Source of the DNA: Stenotrophomonas sp. UBA2124 | GTDB taxonomy: Bacteria; Pseudomonadota; Gammaproteobacteria; Xanthomonadales; Xanthomonadaceae | DNA length: 36,095 nt | NCBI GenBank assembly: GCA_002329155.1 | Contig: DCXY01000046.1 | Coordinates: forward strand, 1 to 36,095 | Direction: 5' to 3' | Shown: piece by piece, positions 8,805 through 16,570 of the stretch | Layout of the letters: each line of letters opens with the position of its first letter | How positions within the stretch are numbered: the stretch's first letter is position 1 | The notes under the pieces: generated by a model | What the model was told of the DNA's origin: nothing | What the model saw: the letters and a program-made list of their open reading frames with translations, nothing else | The model's database searches: none | Program-made: the position numbers and the translations under genes

Positions 8805-8827
8805 AGCGGAGCATCGCTCCGCTCTAC
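8805..8827 (-). repeat. SMAG/REP-type palindrome, unit 2 of an inverted pair
   Basis: On the minus strand this reads GTAG followed by the perfect stem AGCGGAGC/GCTCCGCT with a 3-base loop. It faces unit 1 across 22 bases. A decayed partial copy of its left flank and arm (AGCCCC.GCGGAGCAT) recurs at about 8846-8861. Confidence 0.78.
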
Positions 8828-8928
8828 AGGGGGGTGTTTCGGGAAAGCCCCGGCGGAGCATGGGTTGGCGCGGTGGTAACGACGGCCGGGATAGATTGAG
8901 CGTCCACATACCTTGCTTGGAGCTGGCG

Positions 8929-9327
8929 ATGGAAGGTGCATGCCTGTGTGGTGCGATTGGAGTGGTGGCCGCTGACCATGCCGAGATCGGGCTGTGTCAC
9001 TGCAGCATGTGCCGGCGTTGGTCCGGTGGCCCGCTGTTTGCCGTGCATTGCGACGACAAGGTGCAGTTCACTGGTGCCACGCCCAAGGCCTATCGTTCTT
9101 CGGACTGGGCCGAACGTGGCTTCTGCGGCGAATGTGGCACCCACCTGTATTACCGGCTTGTGCCGGATGGCGAGTATTTCCTGCCGGCGGGCTTGTTCCA
9201 GAACAACGCGTTCACCCTGGCCAGTCAGATCTTCATCGACGAGAAGCCGCCGTATTACACGCTGGCCAATGACACGCCGATGCTGACCGGCAAGCAGGTA
9301 TTCGAGCAGTTCGCCGGAAACCCCTGA
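8929..9327 (+). CDS. GFA-family (CENP-V/GFA domain) zinc protein
   Basis: A 132-aa protein of the glutathione-dependent formaldehyde-activating (GFA) family, a small zinc-binding fold. Cysteines follow the family pattern: Cys5 and Cys7 (CLC), Cys23, Cys25 and Cys28 (CHCSMC), Cys66 and Cys69 (CGEC). These would bind two zinc ions. The ATG at 8929 is chosen over the in-frame ATG at 8773 because GGAG (8919-8922) sits 6 bases upstream and the earlier stretch is SMAG repeat sequence. The true substrate of most GFA proteins is unknown, so the family name should not be read as an activity. It converges with the next gene. Confidence 0.88.
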   Translation: MEGACLCGAIGVVAADHAEIGLCHCSMCRRWSGGPLFAVHCDDKVQFTGATPKAYRSSDWAERGFCGECGTHLYYRLVPDGEYFLPAGLFQNNAFTLASQIFIDEKPPYYTLANDTPMLTGKQVFEQFAGNP

Positions 9328-9333
9328 GGCCTG

Positions 9334-9350
9334 CAGCGCGATTGGCGCTG
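9334..9350. terminator. Short hairpin between convergent genes
   Basis: CAGCGC/GCGCTG stem of 6 bp with a 5-base loop, lying between two convergent stop codons only 30 bases apart. There is no clear T-run on either side, so a terminator role is only suggested by position. Confidence 0.35.
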
Positions 9351-9357
9351 GAAGGAA

Positions 9358-9666
9358 TCAGCTCGCCTTCGCCCATTGGGGTGAGAGCGACATCACCTTG
9401 GGCGCATGTTCGAGCAGGTCACGGCTTTCCGCCAGATAGGCCTGGTAGCTGGGGTGCTGCAGGAAATCCGTGGCGGCCTGCGCCGATGCGTAGACCTGGA
9501 AGGCGCAGATCGCATCCGGGTTGTCGTTGTCGAAAGTGTAGAAGTAGGCCAGATGCCCCGGGTTGCCCTGGATGGCAGGCGCCATGTGCCGCATCCAGGC
9601 GGCTTTCACCGCCTCGCGCTGTCCCGGCTTCGTCTGGTGGATGATGAAAAGCGCAGTCTGGCTCAT
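9358..9666 (-). CDS. ABM-type (antibiotic biosynthesis monooxygenase fold) small protein
   Basis: A 102-aa ferredoxin-like-fold protein resembling the ABM family, small dimeric oxygenases or stress proteins. Visible features are a beta strand at the start (ALFIIHQTKPGQREAVKAAW), the central HLAYFYTFDNDNPDAICAFQVYAS and the ending helix region with HPSYQAYLAESRDLL. The ATG at 9666 is chosen because GGAGA lies about 6-7 bases upstream; an in-frame ATG at 9678 overlaps that site. Members of this fold include quinol monooxygenases and heme-degrading enzymes, and nothing here fixes the substrate. Confidence 0.8.
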   Translation of the reverse strand: MSQTALFIIHQTKPGQREAVKAAWMRHMAPAIQGNPGHLAYFYTFDNDNPDAICAFQVYASAQAATDFLQHPSYQAYLAESRDLLEHAPKVMSLSPQWAKAS

Positions 9667-9748
9667 GGGTGTCTCCACAGAAGGGCAACCATTTGGCGAT
9701 CAAGGCGTCGCAGATCGGGCGACACCGCTTTGCACGGCATGAAGGTGT

Positions 9749-11041
9749 TCATCCGCCTTCCGGTTCACCGTCGTCGGGCGCGTCGTAGGGACTGCCGAGG
9801 ATGATGCGCGCGCTGCGCTGGTAGCTCCAGTACGCAACGGCCCAGTTGAGCAGCACCACCAGCCGGTTGCGGAAGCCGATCAGGAAAAAGACGTGGGCGG
9901 CCAGCCAGAACCACCAGGCCAGCACGCCGGAGAGCTGCAACCTGCCCATGTGCACGATGGCGGCCATGCGGCCGATGGTGGCGAGGTTGCCTTGATCGCG
10001 GTAATGGAACGGCGCAGGGGCGGGCTGGCCGTGCAGGCGCGCGTGAATGACCTGCGCGACGTAGCGGCCCATCTGCTTGGCGGCGGGGGCGACGCCCGGT
10101 ACCGGCCGGCCATTGGCCTGCTGGAGCGCCGCAAGGTCACCGGCGACGAAGATTTCCGGGTGGCCCGGCACGCTGAGGTCGGGCAGCACCTGCACGCGGC
10201 CGGCGCGGTCCAGTGGCACGTCCAATGCACGGCCCAGTGGCGAGGCTGCCACGCCCGCAGCCCAGACCACGGTGCGCGCCGGCACGAAGGTGTCGCCCAG
10301 CTGGAAGCCCTGCGCGTCGATATGACTGACCGGCGTGCCGGCAAGCACCTCCACGCCCAGCTTTTCCAGCTGCAGGCGCGCCTTGTGCGAGAGGCCCTCG
10401 GGGAAGGAGGACAGCACGCGCGGGCCGGCTTCGACCAGCCGCACTTTGGCCGATGCCGGGTCGATGTGGCGGAACTCGTTCTTCAGCGTGTGGCGGGCGA
10501 TTTCGGCCAGCGTACCGGCCAGTTCCACACCCGTGGGGCCACCGCCGACGATGGCGAAGCTCAGCCATGCCGCCTTGCGCTGCGGGTCCGGCTCGGCCTC
10601 GGCGCGCTCGAAGGCGAGCAGCAGCTTGCGGCGCAGCAGCAGGGCGTCGTCCAGCGTCTTCAGGCCGGGCGCATCGTCGGCCCATTCGTCGTGGCCGAAG
10701 TAGGCGTGGGTGGCGCCGCTGGCGACCAGCAGCAGGTCGTAGCCGATGCGGCTGCCATCGCCCAGCACCACCTCGCGTTGTGTCTTGTCGATGGCCACCA
10801 CTTCACCCAGCCGCACATCCACATTGCGTTGCCGGCCCAGGATGTGGCGCAGCGGGGCGGCGATGTCGGGCGAGGACAGGCCTGCGGTGGCCACCTGGTA
10901 CAGCAGCGGCTGGAACAGGTGGTGGTTGCGGCGGTCGATGAGGGTGATGCGCAGCGCGTCGCCGGCCAGGGCGCGGGTGGCCCACAGGCCGGCAAAACCA
11001 CCGCCGATGATGATCAGATGGGGCAGGGGAGCGTGGGACAA
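9749..11041 (-). CDS. Type II NADH:quinone oxidoreductase (NDH-2-like, FAD-dependent)
   Basis: Single-subunit respiratory dehydrogenase that passes electrons from NADH to quinone without pumping protons. From a TTG start at 11041 it is 430 aa. The FAD Rossmann motif IGGGFAG lies at 12-18 and the NAD motif AIVGGGPTGVELAG at about 163-176. A second FAD motif, EIFVAGDLAAL, follows, then the quinone-site-like APAAKQMG. The C-terminal hydrophobic stretch (LAWWFWLAAHVFFLIGF onward) would anchor it to the inner membrane. The TTG start has a strong AAGGAG 6 bases upstream. An in-frame ATG at 11080 has no such site but follows TAACAT by 7 bases, so a leaderless start there cannot be excluded. It diverges from the NYN gene. 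Confidence 0.9.
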   Translation of the reverse strand: MSHAPLPHLIIIGGGFAGLWATRALAGDALRITLIDRRNHHLFQPLLYQVATAGLSSPDIAAPLRHILGRQRNVDVRLGEVVAIDKTQREVVLGDGSRIGYDLLLVASGATHAYFGHDEWADDAPGLKTLDDALLLRRKLLLAFERAEAEPDPQRKAAWLSFAIVGGGPTGVELAGTLAEIARHTLKNEFRHIDPASAKVRLVEAGPRVLSSFPEGLSHKARLQLEKLGVEVLAGTPVSHIDAQGFQLGDTFVPARTVVWAAGVAASPLGRALDVPLDRAGRVQVLPDLSVPGHPEIFVAGDLAALQQANGRPVPGVAPAAKQMGRYVAQVIHARLHGQPAPAPFHYRDQGNLATIGRMAAIVHMGRLQLSGVLAWWFWLAAHVFFLIGFRNRLVVLLNWAVAYWSYQRSARIILGSPYDAPDDGEPEGG

Positions 11042-11156
11042 GACGGTCTCCTTGGGCGGCACCGCTGGCGCGGCAGCCATTGCCCCGATGTTACCGGTGT
11101 GGGATGCAACGGGAATGGAAGATACTGGTGCCCGTCTTTGGTGAAGGAGTTGCCCC

Positions 11157-11981
11157 GTGTCTGAATCCGAGAAGCGCATCGCGCTGTTGATCGATGCCGA
11201 CAACGCACCCGCGTCCAAGATTGACGAAATCCTTGTGGAAGTGGCCGCCTATGGCGTGGCCAATGTGCGCCGCGCCTATGGCGACTGGAAGAACCCGCGG
11301 CTGAAGGGCTGGGAGCATGTGCTGCATGAATTCGCCATCCGCCCGATCCAGCAGTTCGCCTATTCAAAGGGCAAGAACGCCTCGGACATGGCAATGGTGG
11401 TCGATGCGATGGACCTGCTGTACGCGCGCAACCTGGACGGCTTCGCCATTGTCTCCAGCGATGCGGATTTCACGCCGCTGGTGATGCGCCTGCTCACCGA
11501 CGGCCTGAAGGTCTATGGCTTTGGCGAGCAGAAGACGCCGCTGGCCTTCGTCAACGCCTGCTCCAGGTTCATCTATCTGGAAGCACTGGGTACGGACGAT
11601 CCGGGCGTGCCGGAGCCCGTGCCTGCGCCCGCCGCCGCGGCCAACGCGGCGGCGGCGCCTGAAGTTGCCGCCGATGCGGCACCTGTGGAAAAGCCGGTGG
11701 CACCGATCAAGCCGCGCCCCGGCAACGAACTGCGCGGCGACACGCGCCTGCTCAACCTGCTGCGCGGTGCGATCGACGCGACCGCGGACGAGCAGGGCTG
11801 GGCGCTGATGAGCCAGGTAGGCAACCAGATCGCCAACCGCGCCTCCTTCGATTCGCGCAACTACGGTTACCGCAAGCTCAGCGATCTGGTCACGGCGGTG
11901 GGGCTGTTCGAGCTCAAGCGTGACGGCAAGGTGCAGATGGTGCGCGAGCTTCCACGCAAGGGTATACGCGCCGAGCGCTAG
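11157..11981 (+). CDS. NYN-domain (PIN-like nuclease) protein with C-terminal OST-HTH/LOTUS domain
   Basis: A 274-aa protein with two parts. Residues about 7-145 form a NYN domain of the PIN-like nuclease fold with the acidic residues expected at the active site: Asp13 and Asp15 (LIDADNAP), Asp77 (SDMAMVVDAMDLL), Asp102 and Asp104 (SSDADFTPL). After an Ala/Pro linker (about 148-180), residues about 188-265 resemble the OST-HTH/LOTUS winged-helix domain thought to bind RNA. The product is probably an RNA-cleaving or RNA-regulating protein; the target is unknown. The start is GTG at 11157 with AAGGAG 7 bases upstream. It shares a short divergent control region with the NADH dehydrogenase gene. 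Confidence 0.87.
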   Translation: MSESEKRIALLIDADNAPASKIDEILVEVAAYGVANVRRAYGDWKNPRLKGWEHVLHEFAIRPIQQFAYSKGKNASDMAMVVDAMDLLYARNLDGFAIVSSDADFTPLVMRLLTDGLKVYGFGEQKTPLAFVNACSRFIYLEALGTDDPGVPEPVPAPAAAANAAAAPEVAADAAPVEKPVAPIKPRPGNELRGDTRLLNLLRGAIDATADEQGWALMSQVGNQIANRASFDSRNYGYRKLSDLVTAVGLFELKRDGKVQMVRELPRKGIRAER

Positions 11982-12014
11982 AATCGTGGCGGGTTCATTG
12001 GACGGAGCAGGCAG

Positions 12015-12635
12015 ATGCTGAAGATCTGGGGCCGGCGTAATTCCAGCAATGTGCGCAAGGTGCTGTGGTGTGCCGAGGAAATCGGCTTGCCATATGAGTC
12101 CATCGAGGTGGGTGGTGCGTTTGGTGGCACCCAGTCGGCGGAATACCTGGCGATGAATCCGAACGGGCTGGTGCCGGTGATCGAGGACAACGGCCTGCCG
12201 GTGTGGGAGTCCAACACCATCGTGCGCTATCTCTCAGCGCGTTACGCGCTGGGCATGCTGTACCCGGAAGACACGGCCGAGCGTGCGCAGAGCGAGAAGT
12301 GGATGGACTGGACCACGTCGAGTTTCGCGGTGGCCTTCCGCGATCTGTTCTGGGGCGTGGTGCGTACCGCGCCCGCCGACCGCGACGAGGCGCGCATTGC
12401 TGCCGCATTGCTGCGCTGTGGCGAGCTGCTGACGCTGGCCGATGCGGAACTGGCCTGCATGCCGTGGCTGTCTGGGCAGCGTTTCGCGATGGGCGATATT
12501 CCGCTGGGCGCGTTCGCCTATGCGTGGTTCGAGATGCCGATACAGCGCCCGGAACTGCCGCATCTGGCCGAGTGGTACGAACGCCTGCAGCAGCGTGCGC
12601 CGTACCGCGATGCAGTGATGACGCCGTTGACCTGA
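12015..12635 (+). CDS. Glutathione S-transferase family protein
   Basis: A 206-aa cytoplasmic protein with an N-terminal thioredoxin-like GST domain (about 1-80) and an all-helical C-terminal domain. The N-terminus (MLKIWGRRNSSNVRKVLWC) carries a Ser-Ser-Asn stretch where GST enzymes place the catalytic Ser, Cys or Tyr. NPNGLVPVIED has the cis-proline, and ESNTIVRYL binds the gamma-glutamyl part of glutathione. The ATG at 12015 has GGAG about 8 bases upstream. It starts 33 bases after the NYN gene and may be co-transcribed, although TAGAAT at the end of that gene resembles a -10 element. The substrate is not predictable. Confidence 0.92.
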   Translation: MLKIWGRRNSSNVRKVLWCAEEIGLPYESIEVGGAFGGTQSAEYLAMNPNGLVPVIEDNGLPVWESNTIVRYLSARYALGMLYPEDTAERAQSEKWMDWTTSSFAVAFRDLFWGVVRTAPADRDEARIAAALLRCGELLTLADAELACMPWLSGQRFAMGDIPLGAFAYAWFEMPIQRPELPHLAEWYERLQQRAPYRDAVMTPLT

Positions 12636-12656
12636 GCGTGGCTGCAACATGATCCC

Positions 12657-12746
12657 GTAGCCCGGGTAAGCGCAGCGCACCCGGGGAATTACGCGGTCGA
12701 TCAGGCATCACGAGAACCCCGGGTGCGCTGCGCTTACCCGGGCTAC
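12657..12746. repeat. REP-type inverted dimer A (two identical 30-bp GTAG palindromes)
   Basis: Units 12657-12686 and 12717-12746 are perfect 30-bp inverted copies separated by 30 bp. Each starts with GTAG and has a CCCGGGT/ACCCGGG stem around an 11-base GCGC-rich centre. The same unit recurs at 16218-16360 on the other side of the receptor gene. Such dimers are non-coding REP-like elements, usually moved by RAYT-type transposases encoded elsewhere. Confidence 0.85.
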
Positions 12747-12778
12747 AGGGGACGAGATTTCTGGTGACCGAATAGAAG

Positions 12779-12806
12779 AACGCCGCGCTGTTTCCAGCGC
12801 GGCGTT
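12779..12806. terminator. Bidirectional intrinsic terminator after the TonB-dependent receptor
   Basis: Perfect 12-bp stem AACGCCGCGCTG/CAGCGCGGCGTT with a 4-base loop. On the plus strand TTTGTTTT overlaps and follows the stem end; on the minus strand a T-rich TCTTCTATTC follows. It lies 28 bases beyond the receptor stop codon and would also stop transcripts from the GST side. Confidence 0.9.
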
Positions 12807-12834
12807 TGTTTTCCCTGTTGCACGGCAGTGGTGC

Positions 12835-15800
12835 TTAGAACTTCCAGTTCACGCCGAAGTAGACGACGCGGCCGGCATAGCCGTTGGAGTAGAAGCGCGT
12901 CTTGGTGTCATTGCCAAGATGGGTGCGCGTCTCTTCCTTGGTCAGGTTCAGCACCGAGGCGCTGAGGCTGAGTGCCGGGGTGATGTTGTAGGCGGCGTTC
13001 AGATCGATCTGCTGGTACGGCTCCTGGTAGAGGTTCAGACCGCTGACCAGGCCCTGCACCACTTCGCCGCGACGGTTCCACGAGGCGCGCAGCAGCAGCT
13101 TCTCCACTTCATAGAACACGGTGAAGTTGGCCTGGTTCTTGGCGCTGCCGACCAGCGGCGACTTGCCGATCTCGGTGCCGTCATCCAGGGTGATGGCCGC
13201 TTCGTTGGTGTCGTTCCAGGTGTAGTTGGCCTGGAAGCCCAGACCGAAGTCCAGCGTGTGCTGGGCATAGAACTCCAGGCCCTGCGACACCGCGTCACGG
13301 CCGCCGGCGGTGGTCGAGTAGTTCTGCACGACCACGTCCTGGCCATTGATGTTCTGGGTGACGTCCTGCACCACCGGCACCGAGAAGTTGCTCACGTCCT
13401 TGCGGAACAGGCCAAGGCCCAGCACCGAACCGGGCTGGAAGTACCACTCCAGGCCGAGGTCGTACTGGGTGGCCTTGTAGGCCTCCAGGTTCTTGTTGCT
13501 GCCCGAGCCGTACCAGCCCTGTTCGCTGGCGCCACCGGTGAGCCGGCGATCGTTGACGTATTCGGGGCTGTAGTACTCCAGGCTGCCCGGCGAGGCGATG
13601 TTGCCGTAGCTCGGGCGCGCGATCACCTTGGATGCCGCTGCGCGCAGCAGCAGGTTGTCGGTGAGGTCATAGGCCAGGTTGAAGCTGGGCAGAATGTCGG
13701 TGTAGTTGCGGTCCATGCGGTTGACCGCGAACGACTCGGCGCGTGCCTCGCTGTCGGAGAGGCGCCAATAGCCCTCGGTGCCGCAGTAGGTACGCGCGGG
13801 CGCGCCACCCGGCATCGCGTCGCCGTCCTGGCATGCCAGCGGGTTGCCGTTGGCATCGTCGTAGAAGTAGTCGTTGTAGGAGGTGACCTTGTCGGTGGAA
13901 TCGGCGTGCTGGCGGGTGCTGACCAGGCGCACGCCGACGTTGCCGCGCAGGCGCTCGGTGCGGAAGTTGGCCTGCAGATAGGTGGAGTAGATCTTCTCGT
14001 CCACGTTGTAGACGAAATTGTCCTCGTTGCGGGTCTGCATCGGCCCGTAGGTCTTGTTCAGATGGGCGATGTAGGCCGGGTAGTTGATGGCCGGGAACGC
14101 ACTGGTGGTGAAGCCGCCGGCCAGATTGCCCATGCCGTACAGGAAATCAGGTGAGAACTGCAGGGCCAGGTCGTTGCAGCCGCCGTTCCAGTAGCGGTTC
14201 TCGTAGTCGCCCGCGTCGGTGCCCGGGCAGGCCCAGTAGCTGTTGCCGGTGCTGCGGTGGATGCCGCCATCGCGGTACTTGACGCCGAACTGCAGGGAGT
14301 CGAGGAAGCCGCTGTCGGTATGCCAGGTGGTGTCGATCTGGGCGTACTTCTGCTCGTTGGTGTTGCGGGTCCAGGACGAACCGGTGGAGCCCAGGTCAAC
14401 CTGCAGGATGCCGTTCTTCAGGTTCTGCATCAGCTCCGGCGAGAACGCCATTGTCGGCGTGCCGCTGATGTCCCAGGCGCTTGCAAGGTTGCCCAGGCTC
14501 CAGCTGCCATCGGCGTTCTGGCGGCGCGGCTTGAGCGGCACGGAGAACTGCAGCGACGGGCCGCCCTTGGCCCAGGTGCGGCCTGCGATGAAGGCGACAT
14601 CGACCGATTCACCGCGCCATTCGGCGGAGAAATCGACCGTCTGCGACAAGGCCTTTTCAAGGTTGTAGCTGCCGGTGATCTGCGGGGTCGGCACGGTGCA
14701 GTCGTCCGAGCCCCAGCCGCCCGGCGCCATGCCGGCGGCAGCGGCTTCGGCCTCGCTGCAGTAGTAGGCCTTGCCCGGATGCAGGCTGTAGTCGGCACCG
14801 GTGACGATGGTGCCACTGGGGTCCATCGTCAGCCCGTCGAGCAGGCGGCCACCGGCCCAGTTGCCGTCGCCCCAGTAGCGGGCGATGTTCCACTCCGGCA
14901 CCTTGATGGTGTGGGTCTGCGAATCCTGCGACAGATCGAAGCGGAAGTAGTTGGCGGTCAGGGTGAGGTTGTCCAGCGGCTTGAACTGGAAGGTCAGCTG
15001 GCCGCCCTTGCGCTCGCGTTCCTCTTCGGTGACGTTGAGGTTCACCGAGGTCGGCATCATGAAGCCGGTGTAGTACTTGCCGCTCTGGTCGTAGAAGCCG
15101 GTGCCGCCCCACCAGTTGGAGTTGAAGTCCGACGGGTTGCCGTGGACATCCACCGCGGTGCCGCCTTCGTCGCGGCCATACCAGGACCAGCCTTCGGTGC
15201 TGGTGCCCATGGTGCGGGTGGTGCGCTTCTGGTCGGTATAGCCGACGAAGACGCCGAAGCGCTCGTCCTTGTCATGCCAGGAGTAGGACGCGGAGAGCTG
15301 GCCGTCGGTCTTGCGGGTGGTGTCGGCCCAGGTGCCTTCAGCGGAGACGAAGCCGGTGTTGGATTCCATGTCCAGCGGGCGGCGTGTGTGCAGGATCACC
15401 GTGCCGCCGATGCCGCCTTCGTCGATGCGCGCTTCCGGTGACTTGAACAGCTCGGCGCTGCCCAGCATGTTCGACGGCAGCAGGGTGTAGTTGAACGAAC
15501 GGGTCGGGTCGCCGTTGGATTCGGCGGTGGCCACGTAGTTGCCGTTCAACTCGGTCAGGGTCAGCTCCGAGGACAGGCCGCGCACGCTGACGTTCTTACC
15601 TTCGCCACCGGCGCGGGTGATGATCACGCCGGGCACGCGCTGCAGCGCATCGGCCACGTTCTTGTCGGGGAATTTGCCGACGTCCTCGGCGGTGATGACT
15701 TCCACCACGGCGTTGGCGTCGCGCTTCTGTTCCAGGCTCTTTTCGATGGCGTAGCGGTAGCCGGTGACCTGGACGCTGTCCAGGGTGGTGGCATCGGGCT

Positions 15801-15927
15801 GGGTGTCGGTGCTGGTGCTGGCCTGCTGCGCGAAAGCGGCGCCCGGCGCGATGGCCACGGCGAACAAGGCGGCGGTGATGGCGGCGGCCAAGGTATCGCG
15901 CGGCTGCATGCGTGCGTTCTGTTTCAT
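12835..15927 (-). CDS. TonB-dependent outer-membrane receptor (Xanthomonas/Caulobacter type), likely for mannose-rich glycans
   Basis: A 1030-aa outer-membrane active transporter driven by TonB. A signal peptide (about 1-34, ending AFAQQ) precedes a TonB-box-like stretch (TLDSVQVTG, about 48-56). The plug domain (about 60-190) contains VITAEDVGKFPDKNVADALQ and NVSVRGLSSELTLTELNG. The large beta barrel ends in Trp-Lys-Phe, the usual C-terminal aromatic. No N-terminal signalling domain is present, so it is not the sigma-regulating kind. The start has a strong purine-rich AGGAGAGGGAGAGA ribosome-binding site. It faces the mannosidase operon, and two operator-like palindromes lie in its promoter/leader, which suggests shared control by the LacI protein. 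The substrate is inferred from the context. Confidence 0.93.
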   Translation of the reverse strand: MKQNARMQPRDTLAAAITAALFAVAIAPGAAFAQQASTSTDTQPDATTLDSVQVTGYRYAIEKSLEQKRDANAVVEVITAEDVGKFPDKNVADALQRVPGVIITRAGGEGKNVSVRGLSSELTLTELNGNYVATAESNGDPTRSFNYTLLPSNMLGSAELFKSPEARIDEGGIGGTVILHTRRPLDMESNTGFVSAEGTWADTTRKTDGQLSASYSWHDKDERFGVFVGYTDQKRTTRTMGTSTEGWSWYGRDEGGTAVDVHGNPSDFNSNWWGGTGFYDQSGKYYTGFMMPTSVNLNVTEEERERKGGQLTFQFKPLDNLTLTANYFRFDLSQDSQTHTIKVPEWNIARYWGDGNWAGGRLLDGLTMDPSGTIVTGADYSLHPGKAYYCSEAEAAAAGMAPGGWGSDDCTVPTPQITGSYNLEKALSQTVDFSAEWRGESVDVAFIAGRTWAKGGPSLQFSVPLKPRRQNADGSWSLGNLASAWDISGTPTMAFSPELMQNLKNGILQVDLGSTGSSWTRNTNEQKYAQIDTTWHTDSGFLDSLQFGVKYRDGGIHRSTGNSYWACPGTDAGDYENRYWNGGCNDLALQFSPDFLYGMGNLAGGFTTSAFPAINYPAYIAHLNKTYGPMQTRNEDNFVYNVDEKIYSTYLQANFRTERLRGNVGVRLVSTRQHADSTDKVTSYNDYFYDDANGNPLACQDGDAMPGGAPARTYCGTEGYWRLSDSEARAESFAVNRMDRNYTDILPSFNLAYDLTDNLLLRAAASKVIARPSYGNIASPGSLEYYSPEYVNDRRLTGGASEQGWYGSGSNKNLEAYKATQYDLGLEWYFQPGSVLGLGLFRKDVSNFSVPVVQDVTQNINGQDVVVQNYSTTAGGRDAVSQGLEFYAQHTLDFGLGFQANYTWNDTNEAAITLDDGTEIGKSPLVGSAKNQANFTVFYEVEKLLLRASWNRRGEVVQGLVSGLNLYQEPYQQIDLNAAYNITPALSLSASVLNLTKEETRTHLGNDTKTRFYSNGYAGRVVYFGVNWKF

Positions 15928-15973
15928 TCCACTCTCTCCCTCTCCTGGATTGAACTGGTAGCTGATCTGGCAG

Positions 15974-15989
15974 ATTGAATCGATCTAAT
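15974..15989. promoter_or_regulatory. LacI-type operator O1 (receptor leader)
   Basis: ATTGAATC|GATCTAAT is a near-palindrome centred on CG, as expected for LacI-family sites. It shares the core ATCGATCTAA with O2 and O3 and lies 47 bases upstream of the receptor start. Confidence 0.65.
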
Positions 15990-16083
15990 TTCCGACGTCT
16001 GGAACACCCATGCGCCGTTGTGCTGCGGGTTCTGCTGCAAAGCCCGACGCCCTCGCAGCGACCGGGTAACCGCATGCGATCAA

Positions 16084-16099
16084 TTTGGATCGATCTAAA
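16084..16099. promoter_or_regulatory. LacI-type operator O2 (receptor promoter)
   Basis: TTTGGATC|GATCTAAA is a 16-bp palindrome with a single mismatch. On the minus strand it lies 8 bases downstream of TTGACC, so it would cover the spacer and -10 area of the receptor promoter and could block RNA polymerase. Confidence 0.75.
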
Positions 16100-16217
16100 C
16101 GGTTGACGGTCAAATTTTTAGCACAGCGCTTCGGGCGAAGCATGCTGCTGCGCAATATGACAAGACCGTGAAAATGCAGCTGTGTGCTGGCTTTGGAGGG
16201 GCAGAGCACCGCTTGGC

Positions 16218-16360
16218 GTAGCCCGGGTAAGCGCAGCGCACCCGGGGATTTTCGCCGGGGAATTGAAGTGGTCGCACCAAGGGATTGGCCCCTCCGGACC
16301 ATGTGTCTACCGTGGCGGATACGGCAACAGCCCCGGGTGCGCTGCGCTTGCCCGGGCTAC
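16218..16360. repeat. REP-type inverted dimer B
   Basis: Units 16218-16247 and 16331-16360 are inverted copies of the same 30-bp GTAG palindrome as dimer A, differing from it at one base in the second unit. The 83-bp spacer is longer than in dimer A. It sits between the receptor promoter and the GH92 promoter. Confidence 0.85.
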
Positions 16361-16428
16361 GGGGAGGGGTTCGTCTGGCGCGCTGATGCTGCGCCGCAGA
16401 ATGCGCCGTCGGAAATTCCCATGCTTTA

Positions 16429-16444
16429 CTTAAATCGATCTAAA
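16429..16444. promoter_or_regulatory. LacI-type operator O3 (GH92 operon promoter)
   Basis: CTTAAATC|GATCTAAA has the same right half as O2 and a two-mismatch left half. It lies 256 bases upstream of the GH92 start in a locally A+T-rich patch, which is the likely promoter of the seven-gene operon. A clear -35/-10 pair could not be fixed. Confidence 0.7.
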
Positions 16445-16551
16445 TTCACCAGGGAGCGGTGCCAGACAGTTGCAGCAAGGGCTGCTGGAGCTTCCGAAAC
16501 TGCGAGATCGTTGAATGATGGCTGCCAATCACCGACGTATCGCCGCAGTTC

Positions 16552-16570
16552 CGGCCAGCATGGCTGGCCG
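16552..16570 (+). other. Hairpin in the GH92 mRNA leader
   Basis: Perfect 8-bp stem CGGCCAGC/GCTGGCCG with an ATG loop, 130 bases before the GH92 start. It has no GTAG end, so it is not a clear REP unit. It may affect message stability; no function can be assigned. Confidence 0.45.

Noticed and set aside
8760..8861. CRISPR array
   Set aside because: The repeats are self-complementary, few, irregularly spaced and of the SMAG form; there are no regular spacers and no cas genes.
12657..16360. Composite transposon or insertion sequence around the receptor gene
   Set aside because: The flanking elements are short palindromic REP dimers, with no transposase, no terminal repeats of IS length and no visible target duplication.
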